Positions 10,015 through 19,062 of a stretch of DNA of 64,000 bases are shown here, in pieces. Source of the DNA: Colivivens sp963640465 (GTDB lineage: Bacteria > Bacteroidota > Bacteroidia > Bacteroidales > Bacteroidaceae). The notes beneath the pieces are model-generated. The model was not told where the DNA came from, made no database searches, and saw only the letters and a list, made by a program, of their open reading frames with translations. The stretch covers positions 1 to 64,000 of the forward strand of contig CAVHYP010000006.1 of assembly GCA_963640465.1 (NCBI GenBank), given 5' to 3'. The position numbers were made by a program, and so were the translations under genes. The stretch's first letter is position 1. Each line of letters opens with the position of its first letter.

Positions 10015-10517
10015 TCTGATTGCGATCAACAGCTTCTCTGTATTTCCGAAAACGACTCTGATTGCGATCAATAGCTTCATTTCATTTCCGGAAATGGTTC
10101 TGATCGCAATCAATGGCATATTTTTAATTGAGGGGAAGCCTCTGATCGCGATCAACGGCATTTTTTAGTTGATGGGAAGCCTCTGATCGCGATCAATGGC
10201 ATTTTCGACTTCCGAGAGAAGGCTCTGATCGCGATCAACGGCACTTTTGAGTTCTCGGAGAAGCCTTTGCATACAAACAATACCTACTTTTCGGTGTGAA
10301 AGTAGCCTTTGCATGCAAACAATACCTACTTTTCGGTGTGAAAGTAGCCTTTGCATACAAACAATACCTACTTTTCGATGTGAAAGTAGCCTTTGCATGC
10401 AAACAATACCTATTTTTCAATGCGAATGAAGGTTTTGCATACAAACAACACCTATTTTTCGATGTGAATGAAGGTTTTGCGTCCACGCAATGGCATATTT
10501 CAGAACTAGGAGCCAGC
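10015..10517. repeat. 12-unit, 42-bp tandem array with two sequence families
   Basis: Units begin at 10015, 10057, 10099, 10141, 10182, 10224 (family 1, TCTGATCGCGATCAAyGGCA) and 10266, 10308, 10350, 10392, 10434, 10476 (family 2, TTTGCATGCAAACAATACC). The spacing is 42 bp throughout apart from one 41-bp unit, even across the change of family. Each unit starts with a palindrome (TGATCGCGATCA or TTTGCATGCAAA and one-base variants). Many carry a second one in the other half, for example CATTTCCGGAAATG at 10084-10097 and TACTTT...AAAGTA in family 2. Because 42 is divisible by three, both strands stay open and give 14-residue repeat ORFs. Nothing supports their translation: no signal, no ribosome binding site, and Cys/His/Arg-rich composition. 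Confidence 0.9.
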
Positions 10518-10622
10518 TTTCTCCGAAAGCGTCGGCGATTACACTCAAGCGACAGCTCGCATTGTCTGCCACGCACTAATTCCCGCGCACGCTTTAACGC
10601 CCTCGGAGAGGGCTAGCTCCTA
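10507..10622. repeat. TAGGAG/CTCCTA dispersed element, copy B
   Basis: 116 bp. Left end TAGGAGCCAGCTTTCTCCG, right end ending GAGAGGGCTAGCTCCTA; the two ends are imperfect inverted repeats of each other, each with its own small hairpin. The middle (CTCAAGCGACAGCTCGCA) matches the other copies. It lies 57 bp beyond the stop of the minus-strand gene ending at 10679 and overlaps the end of the 42-bp array by about 10 bp. Confidence 0.75.
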
Positions 10623-10678
10623 TTCCTACCCACTCATTCGTATGGTAAGTCCGTCATCTGTCTGATACACATTGTCGT

Positions 10679-10987
10679 CTATGGATGTCCCTTGACGGGG
10701 ATGTCCAGATAATACGGTTGGGGCAGTCCTTCGACGGTGACTTTCACCCGGATTGTGCCTGTTTCGTGCGTGGATTGTATGCGTAGCACGAGCTTCAGGT
10801 AGTGCGTCATATCCATTTCGAAACCCGTGTATCCGTACATATGGTAGCCCAGTTTATGCCCGTTGAGCCAGAAAATGAACAGTAAGAGGAACACGCATTC
10901 CATCACTTTGAGAAAGGATGTTGCTTTGCGTGTAGATATCATGTTGCGAATGTGTTTTATGCAAGTCCATCCAGAAAGAGCCCTCAT
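10679..10987 (-). CDS. small membrane protein of unknown function
   Basis: 102 residues with one clear membrane helix (VMECVFLLLFIFWLNG, residues ~28-43) after a basic N-terminus, so the C-terminal ~55 residues are predicted to face the periplasm. That part is beta-rich (LKLVLRIQS, IRVKVTVEG). An internal ATG at 10942 (MISTRKATSF) is an alternative start. The gene begins 15 bp after the stop of the acyl-CoA synthetase gene on the same strand and is probably co-transcribed with it. No family was recognised. Confidence 0.5.
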   Translation of the reverse strand: MRALSGWTCIKHIRNMISTRKATSFLKVMECVFLLLFIFWLNGHKLGYHMYGYTGFEMDMTHYLKLVLRIQSTHETGTIRVKVTVEGLPQPYYLDIPVKGHP

Positions 10988-11002
10988 TTGAGCTTTTAAG
11001 CA

Positions 11003-12706
11003 TCAAACATCCTCGTCGAGATAGAGGAATCGTTTGATACTTTTCTTTGGAGTCTTCTCAAATTCCTTTGACATTACCTTCACTCCCACGATCTGTTCAT
11101 AGGCAGGCAGTTCTTTGTTCACTTGCATACGGATATTTTCAAGTTCCCTAGCCAGCGATTTCTCGTCGAGGTTAAGGCGCTTCACTTCATCGGCATCGGG
11201 GAATACAAGTGCATAGAGGCGGCTTTTCTTCTGGATTACCACGCTCTCGCCGACAAGCGGCATGCTGCAGAATTTGTCCTCGAGTTCCTCTGGATAGATG
11301 TTCTGTCCGTTTGGTCCGAGCAGCATGTTCTTCGACCTGCCACGAATGCTGATGGTGCCGTCGCTTTCCATCACACCGAGGTCGCCGGTGTGATACCAAC
11401 CGTCAATCAAGGTCTGGTCGGTTGCTTCCTGGTTCTTGTAATAGCCCAGCATCACGTTCTCGCCGCGCACCAGTATCTCGCCCACGACCTTTGTCGGGTC
11501 ATCACTGTCAATCATTGCTTCCATACGGTCGATGGGTTTTCCGCAACTGCCTTTCTTGTAGTCAAACCAATGGTCGTAGGCAATGAGCGGAGCACATTCG
11601 GTGGTTCCATAGCCCACCGTATAGTGGAAATCTATGTACTTGAGCACTTCTTCCACATCTTCCGACAATGCAGCGCCACCGATGATGACTTCGAAGAAAC
11701 GTCCTCCGAAAGCCTGCGTTATCTTCTTGCAAATCTTGTGACGGATGAAAGTCCCGAGTCCCGGTATTTTCATCATGAGTCGTACACTTGGTTTGTTGAG
11801 TTTTGGCATCACAGCCCTGCGTATGATTTTCTCGATGATAAGCGGCACTGAGATGATGATAGTGGGTTTCACTTCCGAGAAAGCCTTGAAGATGATGGTT
11901 GGAGACAGTTTGGTAAGGAAATGGATGTGCATGCCCAGGCATATCTCGCTGAGGATTTCAAAAGCAAGTCCGTACATGTGTGCCATCGGCAGTATGCTTA
12001 CCGTAGTTCCCTCGCCTGCCATTGCAATCTTGTCGCCCAGATTATCGATGGCAAACTGCACGTTGCTCCACAGGTTTTTCTGCGAAATCATCACGCCCTT
12101 CGAGCGTCCGGTACTGCCCGACGTGTAGTTGATTATTGCCAGCACATCGCCAGCACGCTTCACATAGTTGATGTCCGCAGCCTTCAGTCCGTCGGGATAT
12201 GCCGATGCGAAATTCTTGTCAAGGCTGTCGAAAGCGCTGACAAGTTTGTTCTGAATGGCTTCCAGCACCGAAAAGTCGACAAGATTGAGCACTCCGATGA
12301 AGTCGGGTACACTGACACCCGCCTTCTCCTCGTTCAGTTCCTTCCATATGTTGTCGCTCACAAACAGCAGGCGTGACTCCGAATGGTTCACAATGTTCTG
12401 AATCTGTTCTGTCTTGAACTCATGGAGAATCGGCACTGCCACTGCCCCGTAGGTGATGGTGGCAAAGAAAGCCACAGCCCACCCACTGCAGTTGCGGCCG
12501 CATAGGGCAATCTTGTCGCCTTCCTTTATTCCGATTTCCCTAAACACAAGATGCAATCGTTCCATCTGCTCCGCCATCTGTGCGTAGGTAAGCATGGAAC
12601 TGCCATAATCAGACAATGCAGGATGCATCCAATTGTTTTTTACCGATTTCTCAAGAAGCAGATTAAAACACTTCTCTTGTTCCTTATATTCATTCATGAA
12701 GTCCAC
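11003..12706 (-). CDS. AMP-dependent synthetase (long-chain fatty-acid-CoA ligase type)
   Basis: 567 residues, the normal size for a soluble acyl-activating enzyme. INYTSGSTGRSKGVM is the AMP/ATP-binding P-loop; VGYGTTECAPLIAYD is the A5 region; GWYHTGDLGVMESDGTISI carries the adenylate Asp; GRSKNMLLGPNGQNIYPEE is the hinge; the catalytic Lys is expected in the C-terminal KTPKKSIKRFLY. The enzyme activates a carboxylic acid, probably a fatty acid, as acyl-AMP and then transfers it to CoA. An internal ATG at 12697 (MNEYKEQEK) is equally possible as start. The promoter at 12727-12759 is divergent from that of the CotH gene. Confidence 0.88.
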   Translation of the reverse strand: MDFMNEYKEQEKCFNLLLEKSVKNNWMHPALSDYGSSMLTYAQMAEQMERLHLVFREIGIKEGDKIALCGRNCSGWAVAFFATITYGAVAVPILHEFKTEQIQNIVNHSESRLLFVSDNIWKELNEEKAGVSVPDFIGVLNLVDFSVLEAIQNKLVSAFDSLDKNFASAYPDGLKAADINYVKRAGDVLAIINYTSGSTGRSKGVMISQKNLWSNVQFAIDNLGDKIAMAGEGTTVSILPMAHMYGLAFEILSEICLGMHIHFLTKLSPTIIFKAFSEVKPTIIISVPLIIEKIIRRAVMPKLNKPSVRLMMKIPGLGTFIRHKICKKITQAFGGRFFEVIIGGAALSEDVEEVLKYIDFHYTVGYGTTECAPLIAYDHWFDYKKGSCGKPIDRMEAMIDSDDPTKVVGEILVRGENVMLGYYKNQEATDQTLIDGWYHTGDLGVMESDGTISIRGRSKNMLLGPNGQNIYPEELEDKFCSMPLVGESVVIQKKSRLYALVFPDADEVKRLNLDEKSLARELENIRMQVNKELPAYEQIVGVKVMSKEFEKTPKKSIKRFLYLDEDV

Positions 12707-12726
12707 TCAACTTTTGCTTTATTGTG

Positions 12727-12759
12727 CAAATATAGCAAGAATAAATCATTTGTTAACAA
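12727..12759 (-). promoter_or_regulatory. promoter of the acyl-CoA synthetase gene
   Basis: On the minus strand TTG (12759-12757), a 22-bp spacer and TATATTTG (12734-12727), an exact -7 match, 21 bp before the start codon. Confidence 0.55.
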
Positions 12760-12775
12760 AAAGGAAGATAGAAAA

Positions 12776-12806
12776 TTGCAACTTTCGGCCTTTTTCTTTA
12801 ATTTTG
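12776..12806 (+). promoter_or_regulatory. promoter of the CotH-family gene
   Basis: TTG (12776-12778), 20-bp spacer, TAATTTTG (12799-12806). It excludes the upstream in-frame ATG at 12633 as the translation start. Confidence 0.6.
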
Positions 12807-12905
12807 CCCCCGAATATACTCAAGACAACAATTCTTCGTGCATTCATCCATTCCCTCAATGATTGGAGGCGCAGCACAACCAGATTCTTCTGCAAACACA
12901 AAACT

Positions 12906-15485
12906 ATGGGATTTTTCAGCAAGATATTTGCCACCTTCATGTTTCTCTCGTCCACAGCAATGCTGGCGGACGAAAGGCATTTCTGTGTGTACCACACCGA
13001 TGGTACCTCTACCGTCTTTCCTAGTGAATACATCGACTCTGTTGGCTTCACGTCAGCAGCCATCAATGTCAGCCTAACCAATGGCGACAGCTTCACATTC
13101 ACATCCGAGGAAATAGACTCTGCCAAATATCTTGACGCACTGCCCGATGCTCCTCAGTTCACTTCCTTCGGCTTCAAGAAGAAACTGAACGACCAACTGA
13201 CTGAGAGCCACACCAAGAAAAGTCCGTCAAACTTCATGGAGTTTGAGGTGGAAGGCATAGGCAAATATCTCACACCCACATTCACGCTGTCCGACACCCG
13301 AGTAAAAGTCTTCGTCGACGGCAAACAGCAAATCTCCAAGTGCAGCCGACTTCGCTTTGCCGAGGATGTCAAATACACAGTCGAAGATGACCGCACACAG
13401 ATTCTAGCCTACGACTCGATCTCCCGAAAATTCATCCTCCAGCCCCACTCCACCGACTACACGGTGCGAATCAACTGGCTGACCGACAAGGCTGACAATG
13501 TGCCCATCATCCGCATCGATGTCGACGGCGGAGCAAGTATCACCAGTAAGGACTACTACCTGCAGGCGCGCATTCAAATCGACGGAGGCGGAGTGTTCCC
13601 GAGCATGGACGACTCTGTCTCCATCAAGGGACGCGGCAACAGTAGTTGGAACCACTCAAAGAAACCTTACCGGCTGAAGTTCAACCACAAAGTAAGTCCG
13701 TTCGGACTGACAAAAGGCAAGAACTGGGTGTTACTTGCCAATGCACAGAAAGGCTCAATGATGGCAAACGCAATAGGCATGAAAGTGGCACAGCTCGTGG
13801 GCACACCCGGAGCCAACCACATACTACCAGTGGAACTTTATATCAACGGCAAATATATGGGCAGCTACAATCTGACAGAGAAAGTGGGACTTTCAGCCAA
13901 CTCCATCGACATCGACGACACCGATGGACTGCTACTCGAGCTCGATGAGTACTACGACGAGACCTACCGTTTCAAGTCAGCCAGCTACAACCTGCCAGTT
14001 AACCTCCATGAACCAGACCTCACTGACGAATCCCTTGCAGACTATGCCGACGAATACTTCAGCGGTATCAAGTCTGACTTCAATGCCTATGCCACAGCCG
14101 TATCCACGAAGCAGTACACCGACTACATCGATGTCGATGCCTTCTGTCGCTACATTCTTGTCAACAACATGATTCTCAACTTTGAGATCAATCATCCCAA
14201 AAGCACATATTTATATAAGGACCACCGCAACTACGAAGAATCAAAATACGTGTTCGGACCAGTGTGGGACCTCGACTGGGCATTCGGCTACGAGAATTCA
14301 GCCAACTACTTCAAGAGTTCGTCCACCAATAATCTGTTCGACAAAGACTGGACAGCCAAACCATTCTTCCGCCTCCAGTTGCTCAGTTCTATTCCACTGC
14401 TGAGATACTACAACAAGTTATGCAATGAATTCGTGGACAATCACCTCGATGAACTGCTCGACTATGTGCACGACTATTTCGACTATGCCAAACCCTCGTT
14501 CGTCCACAACAACGAAGTGTGGGGCGATGGATCCAACTACGAGAGTTCGCTGGACAATGCCACCAACTGGCTCAAGAAACGCGCATCCTACATCACTGGA
14601 CAATATGCCATCTACTCCTATGCCTCCCTCCAACAAGACCTCAAGGGCAACGTGAACGGCGACGAAATACTCAGCGTGGGTGACATCGTAATGATCACCG
14701 ACTACATCAACGGCAGCGAGAAAGCAAAATTTCTTTTCCATGAAGCCGACACCGACTCCGACGCAATCGTCAGCGAGCTCGACCGACGCACTGTAGCAAA
14801 ACAAGTGGCCAACTACCAGTGGACCACCTATCCCGAATGGCGCACACCCTTCTCCGATGCCAACATCAGCATCGAACCGTTCAACATCGTTGTCGACAAC
14901 GGAACAATGGAAGTACCCATTTTGCTGCAATCTCAAGACTCCTACACCGCACTCCAGTTCGACCTAACCCTACCCCAGGGAATAACCCTCGAAAGCGTGG
15001 ATACCGACAACAACCATCATGCAGAGATATCATCCGGGACCGACGACACTGCCGATACATCTTCCTCAAGTTCATCGCAAGGCAACACCCGTCGCATCAT
15101 CGTCTATTCTGACATCAATTTCCCGATGTCCTCCACCGTGGCAAATCTCGTGCTCAGTTCCACTGGAGTCGACCAAGACCACACCGACCAGTTGAGCCTC
15201 ACCCACATACGCCTTGCCGACATGTCGGGCGATGAAGAACGCGTGCCGTCAGTGAAAGCCGACTGCTCATTCACCACCGGCATCAACTCCCTTATTGCCG
15301 ACTCTGGCTACACTCTCTCAGGCGGCAACCGCCTCACAGTCACAGCCACCACCTCATCGGAAATCAGCATCTACACTGCCGGTGGCATACTCTTCCACAC
15401 CATCCAAATACCACAAGGCACCACCACAATCAGTTTGCCCCAAGGCATCTATATCATCAATCACCAGAAGATTCTCATCCGTTGA
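12906..15485 (+). CDS. CotH kinase family protein with dockerin-like segment and secretion tail
   Basis: 859 residues from the ATG at 12906 (MGFFSKIFATFMFLSSTAMLA), a signal peptide. The CotH domain spans roughly residues 200-560: SIKGRGNSSWNHSKKPYRLKF, FGLTKGKNWVLLANA, LVNNMILNFEINHPKSTYLY and GPVWDLDWAFGYE. CotH domains are atypical protein kinases known from spore coats and secreted bacterial proteins. A dockerin-like calcium motif pair follows (GNVNGDEILSVGDIVMITDY and DTDSDAIVSELDRRTV, ~578-635). The end is a beta domain closing with GIYIINHQKILIR, resembling a type IX secretion sorting tail. It is probably exported and surface-exposed; the substrate is unknown. Confidence 0.82.
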   Translation: MGFFSKIFATFMFLSSTAMLADERHFCVYHTDGTSTVFPSEYIDSVGFTSAAINVSLTNGDSFTFTSEEIDSAKYLDALPDAPQFTSFGFKKKLNDQLTESHTKKSPSNFMEFEVEGIGKYLTPTFTLSDTRVKVFVDGKQQISKCSRLRFAEDVKYTVEDDRTQILAYDSISRKFILQPHSTDYTVRINWLTDKADNVPIIRIDVDGGASITSKDYYLQARIQIDGGGVFPSMDDSVSIKGRGNSSWNHSKKPYRLKFNHKVSPFGLTKGKNWVLLANAQKGSMMANAIGMKVAQLVGTPGANHILPVELYINGKYMGSYNLTEKVGLSANSIDIDDTDGLLLELDEYYDETYRFKSASYNLPVNLHEPDLTDESLADYADEYFSGIKSDFNAYATAVSTKQYTDYIDVDAFCRYILVNNMILNFEINHPKSTYLYKDHRNYEESKYVFGPVWDLDWAFGYENSANYFKSSSTNNLFDKDWTAKPFFRLQLLSSIPLLRYYNKLCNEFVDNHLDELLDYVHDYFDYAKPSFVHNNEVWGDGSNYESSLDNATNWLKKRASYITGQYAIYSYASLQQDLKGNVNGDEILSVGDIVMITDYINGSEKAKFLFHEADTDSDAIVSELDRRTVAKQVANYQWTTYPEWRTPFSDANISIEPFNIVVDNGTMEVPILLQSQDSYTALQFDLTLPQGITLESVDTDNNHHAEISSGTDDTADTSSSSSSQGNTRRIIVYSDINFPMSSTVANLVLSSTGVDQDHTDQLSLTHIRLADMSGDEERVPSVKADCSFTTGINSLIADSGYTLSGGNRLTVTATTSSEISIYTAGGILFHTIQIPQGTTTISLPQGIYIINHQKILIR

Positions 15486-15572
15486 TGACAAATCAAGTGC
15501 TTGTGCAATTATCGTGCGAATGTTAGGAGTAATCTTTCTCTTTTAGGCGAGACGTCTTTAGACGGGGTTTCT

Positions 15573-18500
15573 TTAAATAAGATTTCCCTCGTCTGCATAA
15601 TCGATGAGGCGTCGGTAGATTGGGTTGCATGACAGAAGTTGTTTGTTGCCAAGGACAAACAACTGACGACGGGCACGGGTCACTGCCACATTAAGTTTGC
15701 GGTCGACCGGTTCACCATTCTGCTCTACGATATTCGACAAGATGTCGAGTTCATATTCAGACGAAATGGTAGTACCATAGATTATGATGTCGCGCTGGCT
15801 TCCCTGGTAGCGCTCCACAGTGTCAATCATCACGTCACTGGCTTCGGGCACGCCTGCTTCGTAGAGGGCTTGGCGCACCATCGTTATCTGACGGCGGAAC
15901 GGGACGATGATACCTACCTGACGCGGAAGTTCAAGTGTCAGGTTGTTTTCAGTTGCCAAATGCCTCAACTGTTTCACTATCGCTGCAATCTGCACTGCTT
16001 CGGCATAGTTCATCTTTGTACGTCGTTTGTTGACTGGTGGCAAAGGAATATCGATGAAGCCACAGCGGGTGGTTGCAACGAAGCGTTCTTCCCCGGTAAA
16101 CACATGATAAGGCAGTTCGCCCTGTTGGTGGGGCAAACCTACTGGCTGCAGCACTCCCTCATAGAAGGCATTGCTTGCAAAGTCTGCGATATCGGGATGC
16201 ATGCGTCCCTGGGTAGAAAGCAAGGAAAAGGAAAGTGAGCGGTTCGAATTGCCAGACTCATGATTGGACTCATTGTCGGGTCCATAATTGGACTCATTAT
16301 TAGACTCATTGTCGAACACATGATTGGACACATGATTGTAGAGCCTTTCAAAAAGGGAATTGCGGCAATTCGTCAAGCCTACCTCCTGCAATCGTGCGGA
16401 TTCAACTCTCGAACAGTCCTCGTCCTGCACCACTACTGCAGGCAACTGCTTGTGGTCGCCAATCATGATGAACTTGCTGATGGACGGCACTCCGTCCTGC
16501 TCATCGCAAAGCAAACTCAGAAGTTGGGGCTCGAGCAGTTGTGAAGCCTCATCGAATATTGCAGCATCGAAGTGCTTTATTTTCAAAATGGCAGACGAGG
16601 AGACGAGGGAACTGACTGTTCCCACGACTATCGGTGTGTCGGCAATCAACTTCCTTACGGACTCTCGGCGCACATCATCGCCCACCATGTTCTCAATGAG
16701 ATGAGAACGGGAAGCTGGACTGCAGGAGAGTTCGCGCCCGATACGCAGATAGTTGCAATCGCCCAAAGTCTCACAGATTTCATCAACCGCCCTGTTGGTG
16801 TAGGCAAGAAGAAGAAGCGTCTGTTCTTCAAGCCGGAATTCCTCGACCATCGACTTCAGCGCAATCGATGTCTTGCCAGTGCCCGGAGGTCCGAGCAGTA
16901 GGAAATAGTCCTCTGCCTGTTTTGCCCGTAGCACTATATCGTCGATTTGGGAATTGATGTACTTTCCCTTGAGTTTTACGGAGGTATTGACCCTTGCATC
17001 ACGACGGCACAGGAGTAAATCGCGCCGGCTCTGCGATGCGGTAAGGAAGGAATAGAGTCCACGATAAAGTGGACGTATGGACGAATCCATGTATTCGTGC
17101 TCGACTGCATAGAGACTCTTGGTGGAAAACAGCTTGGGGTTTGACTGTGGATGCTTCAGCCTCAACGTGACTGAGTCTTCGTCGAATGTCTCCACTCCAC
17201 AGCGTATTACCTGGCGGGTTATGGCTGTGTCGGAGTTGCTGTTTCTCTGATAAAGAATAACTGAATCGCCGATGCGGAAATTGGGAGACGCAGCTTCGGG
17301 ATCATTGGGTTTGAGTAGGACTACGGACGAGATGACATTTTCGTCTCCTTCGTCTGCGACTGTGGAGATGCGCCCGTCAGGCTCACACTTCAGCGACAGT
17401 CCTATCATAATGTCGCCGTTCTGCAGTTTGGTGTCGAGGTCGGCATTCCACAAGTTCGACATTCCGCGTGTAGACCCCACACTGCCGTCGCCCACCCTTG
17501 CGAGATATTGCTCACGCGAAACGAACGCAAAGAACGTGTAGAAATAGTCGAGCGCCAGAGGGTCGGCTGTATGCAAAGGCAGTAGGAGCGCTTCAATGTC
17601 GGGACGCTCATAGTCGGTCCACAGTTTTCCCGTCACATGGTTTACGTTCAAGATATCTGGAGTGAGCCGGTCGAGATAATCGTGCAGATGTCCGTCCTTT
17701 ATTCCACGCTCTAGCAAGACTATCCCGTTGCGTATGTCCATCATCCGGTAGACCATCTCGCGTGCCGACCGCTGTTCGAGCATCATTGGATATTTGGAAT
17801 AGAACACATAACCGCACACTTTCTGTCGGGAAATCCCGAGGTTATAATAAAGTATTTCCTTGTACAGAATCATCTGCATCAAGTGTTCGACCTTGGCACT
17901 CTGACGGAACTTGTCCCACTGTCCGGACTTCATCTCTATCAAATTCTTGTAGTCGCACTGCAGGAAGTCGAATCGTCCCTGGATGCCCAGTGCCTCGCAG
18001 AAGAACGACGGCTCGAGCATCACGTTACCCTCGACACCAACAAAGTTCGGGTCAGAATAGAGTTGGCAGATCGTGTTCTTTATGTTGGTAAACTGCCGTT
18101 CACATTCCTTGAAGAAAGCGGAATCAATGCCGTCGCAGGCTGTGATGTCAACCAAGCTCGACTTGAATGCCTTGCGCACAGACTGCACATACGACACTTC
18201 GGGATTGTTGATGCAATCGTCGAGGAACTGTCCGGTGATGTTTCCCAGAACGATGTATTTGGTGGTTTCGCCCGGTTCGAACTTCTTGAGCAGATAATTG
18301 AGGGGCGACTCGCCATAGTCTTTTATGCAACCGCAGATGGAAGTGACGTCGACCAGATAGTCGGGCTCGATCACAATCATCTCTGGACTTACCGTCCCTG
18401 CCTTCTCATCGACAACTGCCGACACGGCATTGAACTGCATGCCTTCCGTCAGCATGGAGGCAGCTTTCCGTGTGTGGTCGTTTTGGGAGAAGTCCACTTT

Positions 18501-18992
18501 CCAGGGTTTTGCCCTTGGATAGAGCGGGGAAACGGCAAAGATAAAATCATCTGTTTTCTTCTCGACTACAAAGCGTATTGACCTTGCAGTCTGCTCTTGT
18601 TTCACACCGAGTTTCCCCCGTGCCGTTTTCAACGCATCTGGATGTTGGCGGCTGATGTCAACACGCAATATCTCCGGAATTTCTGTTTCGGAGAAATGGG
18701 CATAGGCATCGAAGAATGCAACCACATCTTGATAATAAATCTTTTCCTCGGCTTCTGCCTCGCCCTGGTTCACTTGTCTTGCTCTCCACCTGAACCGGTC
18801 GACTTCATAGAGTCGGTATTTCTTCTTGCGACAAACTGCCTGAAGCTGCGAGAAAAAGTCGTTGTAGACTATGCCTTGGTCAGCGACAATCGCGGCACAC
18901 AGACGATGCAGTGTGTCGTAAAAAAATTTGTACTTCTCCTTCATCGTCACATCGGAGAAGTACATTTCTTCTATGTCAGCCCAAGTATTCAA
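15573..18992 (-). CDS. Dna2-like nuclease-helicase (SF1B)
   Basis: 1139 residues. The N-terminal half has a RecB-like nuclease core: GRFDFLQ and LIEMKSGQWDK (around residues 342-356) followed by HLMQMILYKEILYYN, the same order as in Dna2. The C-terminal half is a UPF1/Dna2-type helicase: GPPGTGKTSIAL (~700), IFDEASQLLEPQLL (~812), MIGDHKQLPAVV, DTVERYQGSQRDI and NVAVTRARRQLFVLG. It should unwind and cleave flapped or broken DNA. Between helicase motifs, at ~880-918, sits an Asn/Ser-rich repeat (NESNNESNY, DNESNHESG) encoded by 12-bp units at about 16240-16340, probably a disordered loop. It is followed by no gene on this strand within 5 kb; the nitroreductase lies upstream, 62 bp away. Confidence 0.85.
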   Translation of the reverse strand: MNTWADIEEMYFSDVTMKEKYKFFYDTLHRLCAAIVADQGIVYNDFFSQLQAVCRKKKYRLYEVDRFRWRARQVNQGEAEAEEKIYYQDVVAFFDAYAHFSETEIPEILRVDISRQHPDALKTARGKLGVKQEQTARSIRFVVEKKTDDFIFAVSPLYPRAKPWKVDFSQNDHTRKAASMLTEGMQFNAVSAVVDEKAGTVSPEMIVIEPDYLVDVTSICGCIKDYGESPLNYLLKKFEPGETTKYIVLGNITGQFLDDCINNPEVSYVQSVRKAFKSSLVDITACDGIDSAFFKECERQFTNIKNTICQLYSDPNFVGVEGNVMLEPSFFCEALGIQGRFDFLQCDYKNLIEMKSGQWDKFRQSAKVEHLMQMILYKEILYYNLGISRQKVCGYVFYSKYPMMLEQRSAREMVYRMMDIRNGIVLLERGIKDGHLHDYLDRLTPDILNVNHVTGKLWTDYERPDIEALLLPLHTADPLALDYFYTFFAFVSREQYLARVGDGSVGSTRGMSNLWNADLDTKLQNGDIMIGLSLKCEPDGRISTVADEGDENVISSVVLLKPNDPEAASPNFRIGDSVILYQRNSNSDTAITRQVIRCGVETFDEDSVTLRLKHPQSNPKLFSTKSLYAVEHEYMDSSIRPLYRGLYSFLTASQSRRDLLLCRRDARVNTSVKLKGKYINSQIDDIVLRAKQAEDYFLLLGPPGTGKTSIALKSMVEEFRLEEQTLLLLAYTNRAVDEICETLGDCNYLRIGRELSCSPASRSHLIENMVGDDVRRESVRKLIADTPIVVGTVSSLVSSSAILKIKHFDAAIFDEASQLLEPQLLSLLCDEQDGVPSISKFIMIGDHKQLPAVVVQDEDCSRVESARLQEVGLTNCRNSLFERLYNHVSNHVFDNESNNESNYGPDNESNHESGNSNRSLSFSLLSTQGRMHPDIADFASNAFYEGVLQPVGLPHQQGELPYHVFTGEERFVATTRCGFIDIPLPPVNKRRTKMNYAEAVQIAAIVKQLRHLATENNLTLELPRQVGIIVPFRRQITMVRQALYEAGVPEASDVMIDTVERYQGSQRDIIIYGTTISSEYELDILSNIVEQNGEPVDRKLNVAVTRARRQLFVLGNKQLLSCNPIYRRLIDYADEGNLI

Positions 18993-19005
18993 TATCGTCT
19001 TTCTA

Positions 19006-19062
19006 CTGAATCTGACTTATTTTTCTGAATCTGACTTATTTTTCTGAATCTGACTTATTTGT
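19006..19062. repeat. tandem array, three 19-bp units
   Basis: CTGAATCTGACTTATTTTT starts at 19006, 19025 and 19044. The array fills the space between the helicase start (18992) and the nitroreductase stop codon (19055-19057); the last, imperfect unit includes that stop codon. Confidence 0.85.

Noticed and set aside
10015..10517. CRISPR array
   Set aside because: Units are contiguous with no unique spacers, repeats vary, and no cas gene is near.
10165..10576. Two minus-strand ORFs of 14-residue repeats (HRKVGIVCMQRLLS- and AKATFTPKSRYCL-type)
   Set aside because: They are products of a 42-bp DNA repeat whose period is divisible by three; both strands stay open, and no ribosome binding site, signal or conserved domain is present.
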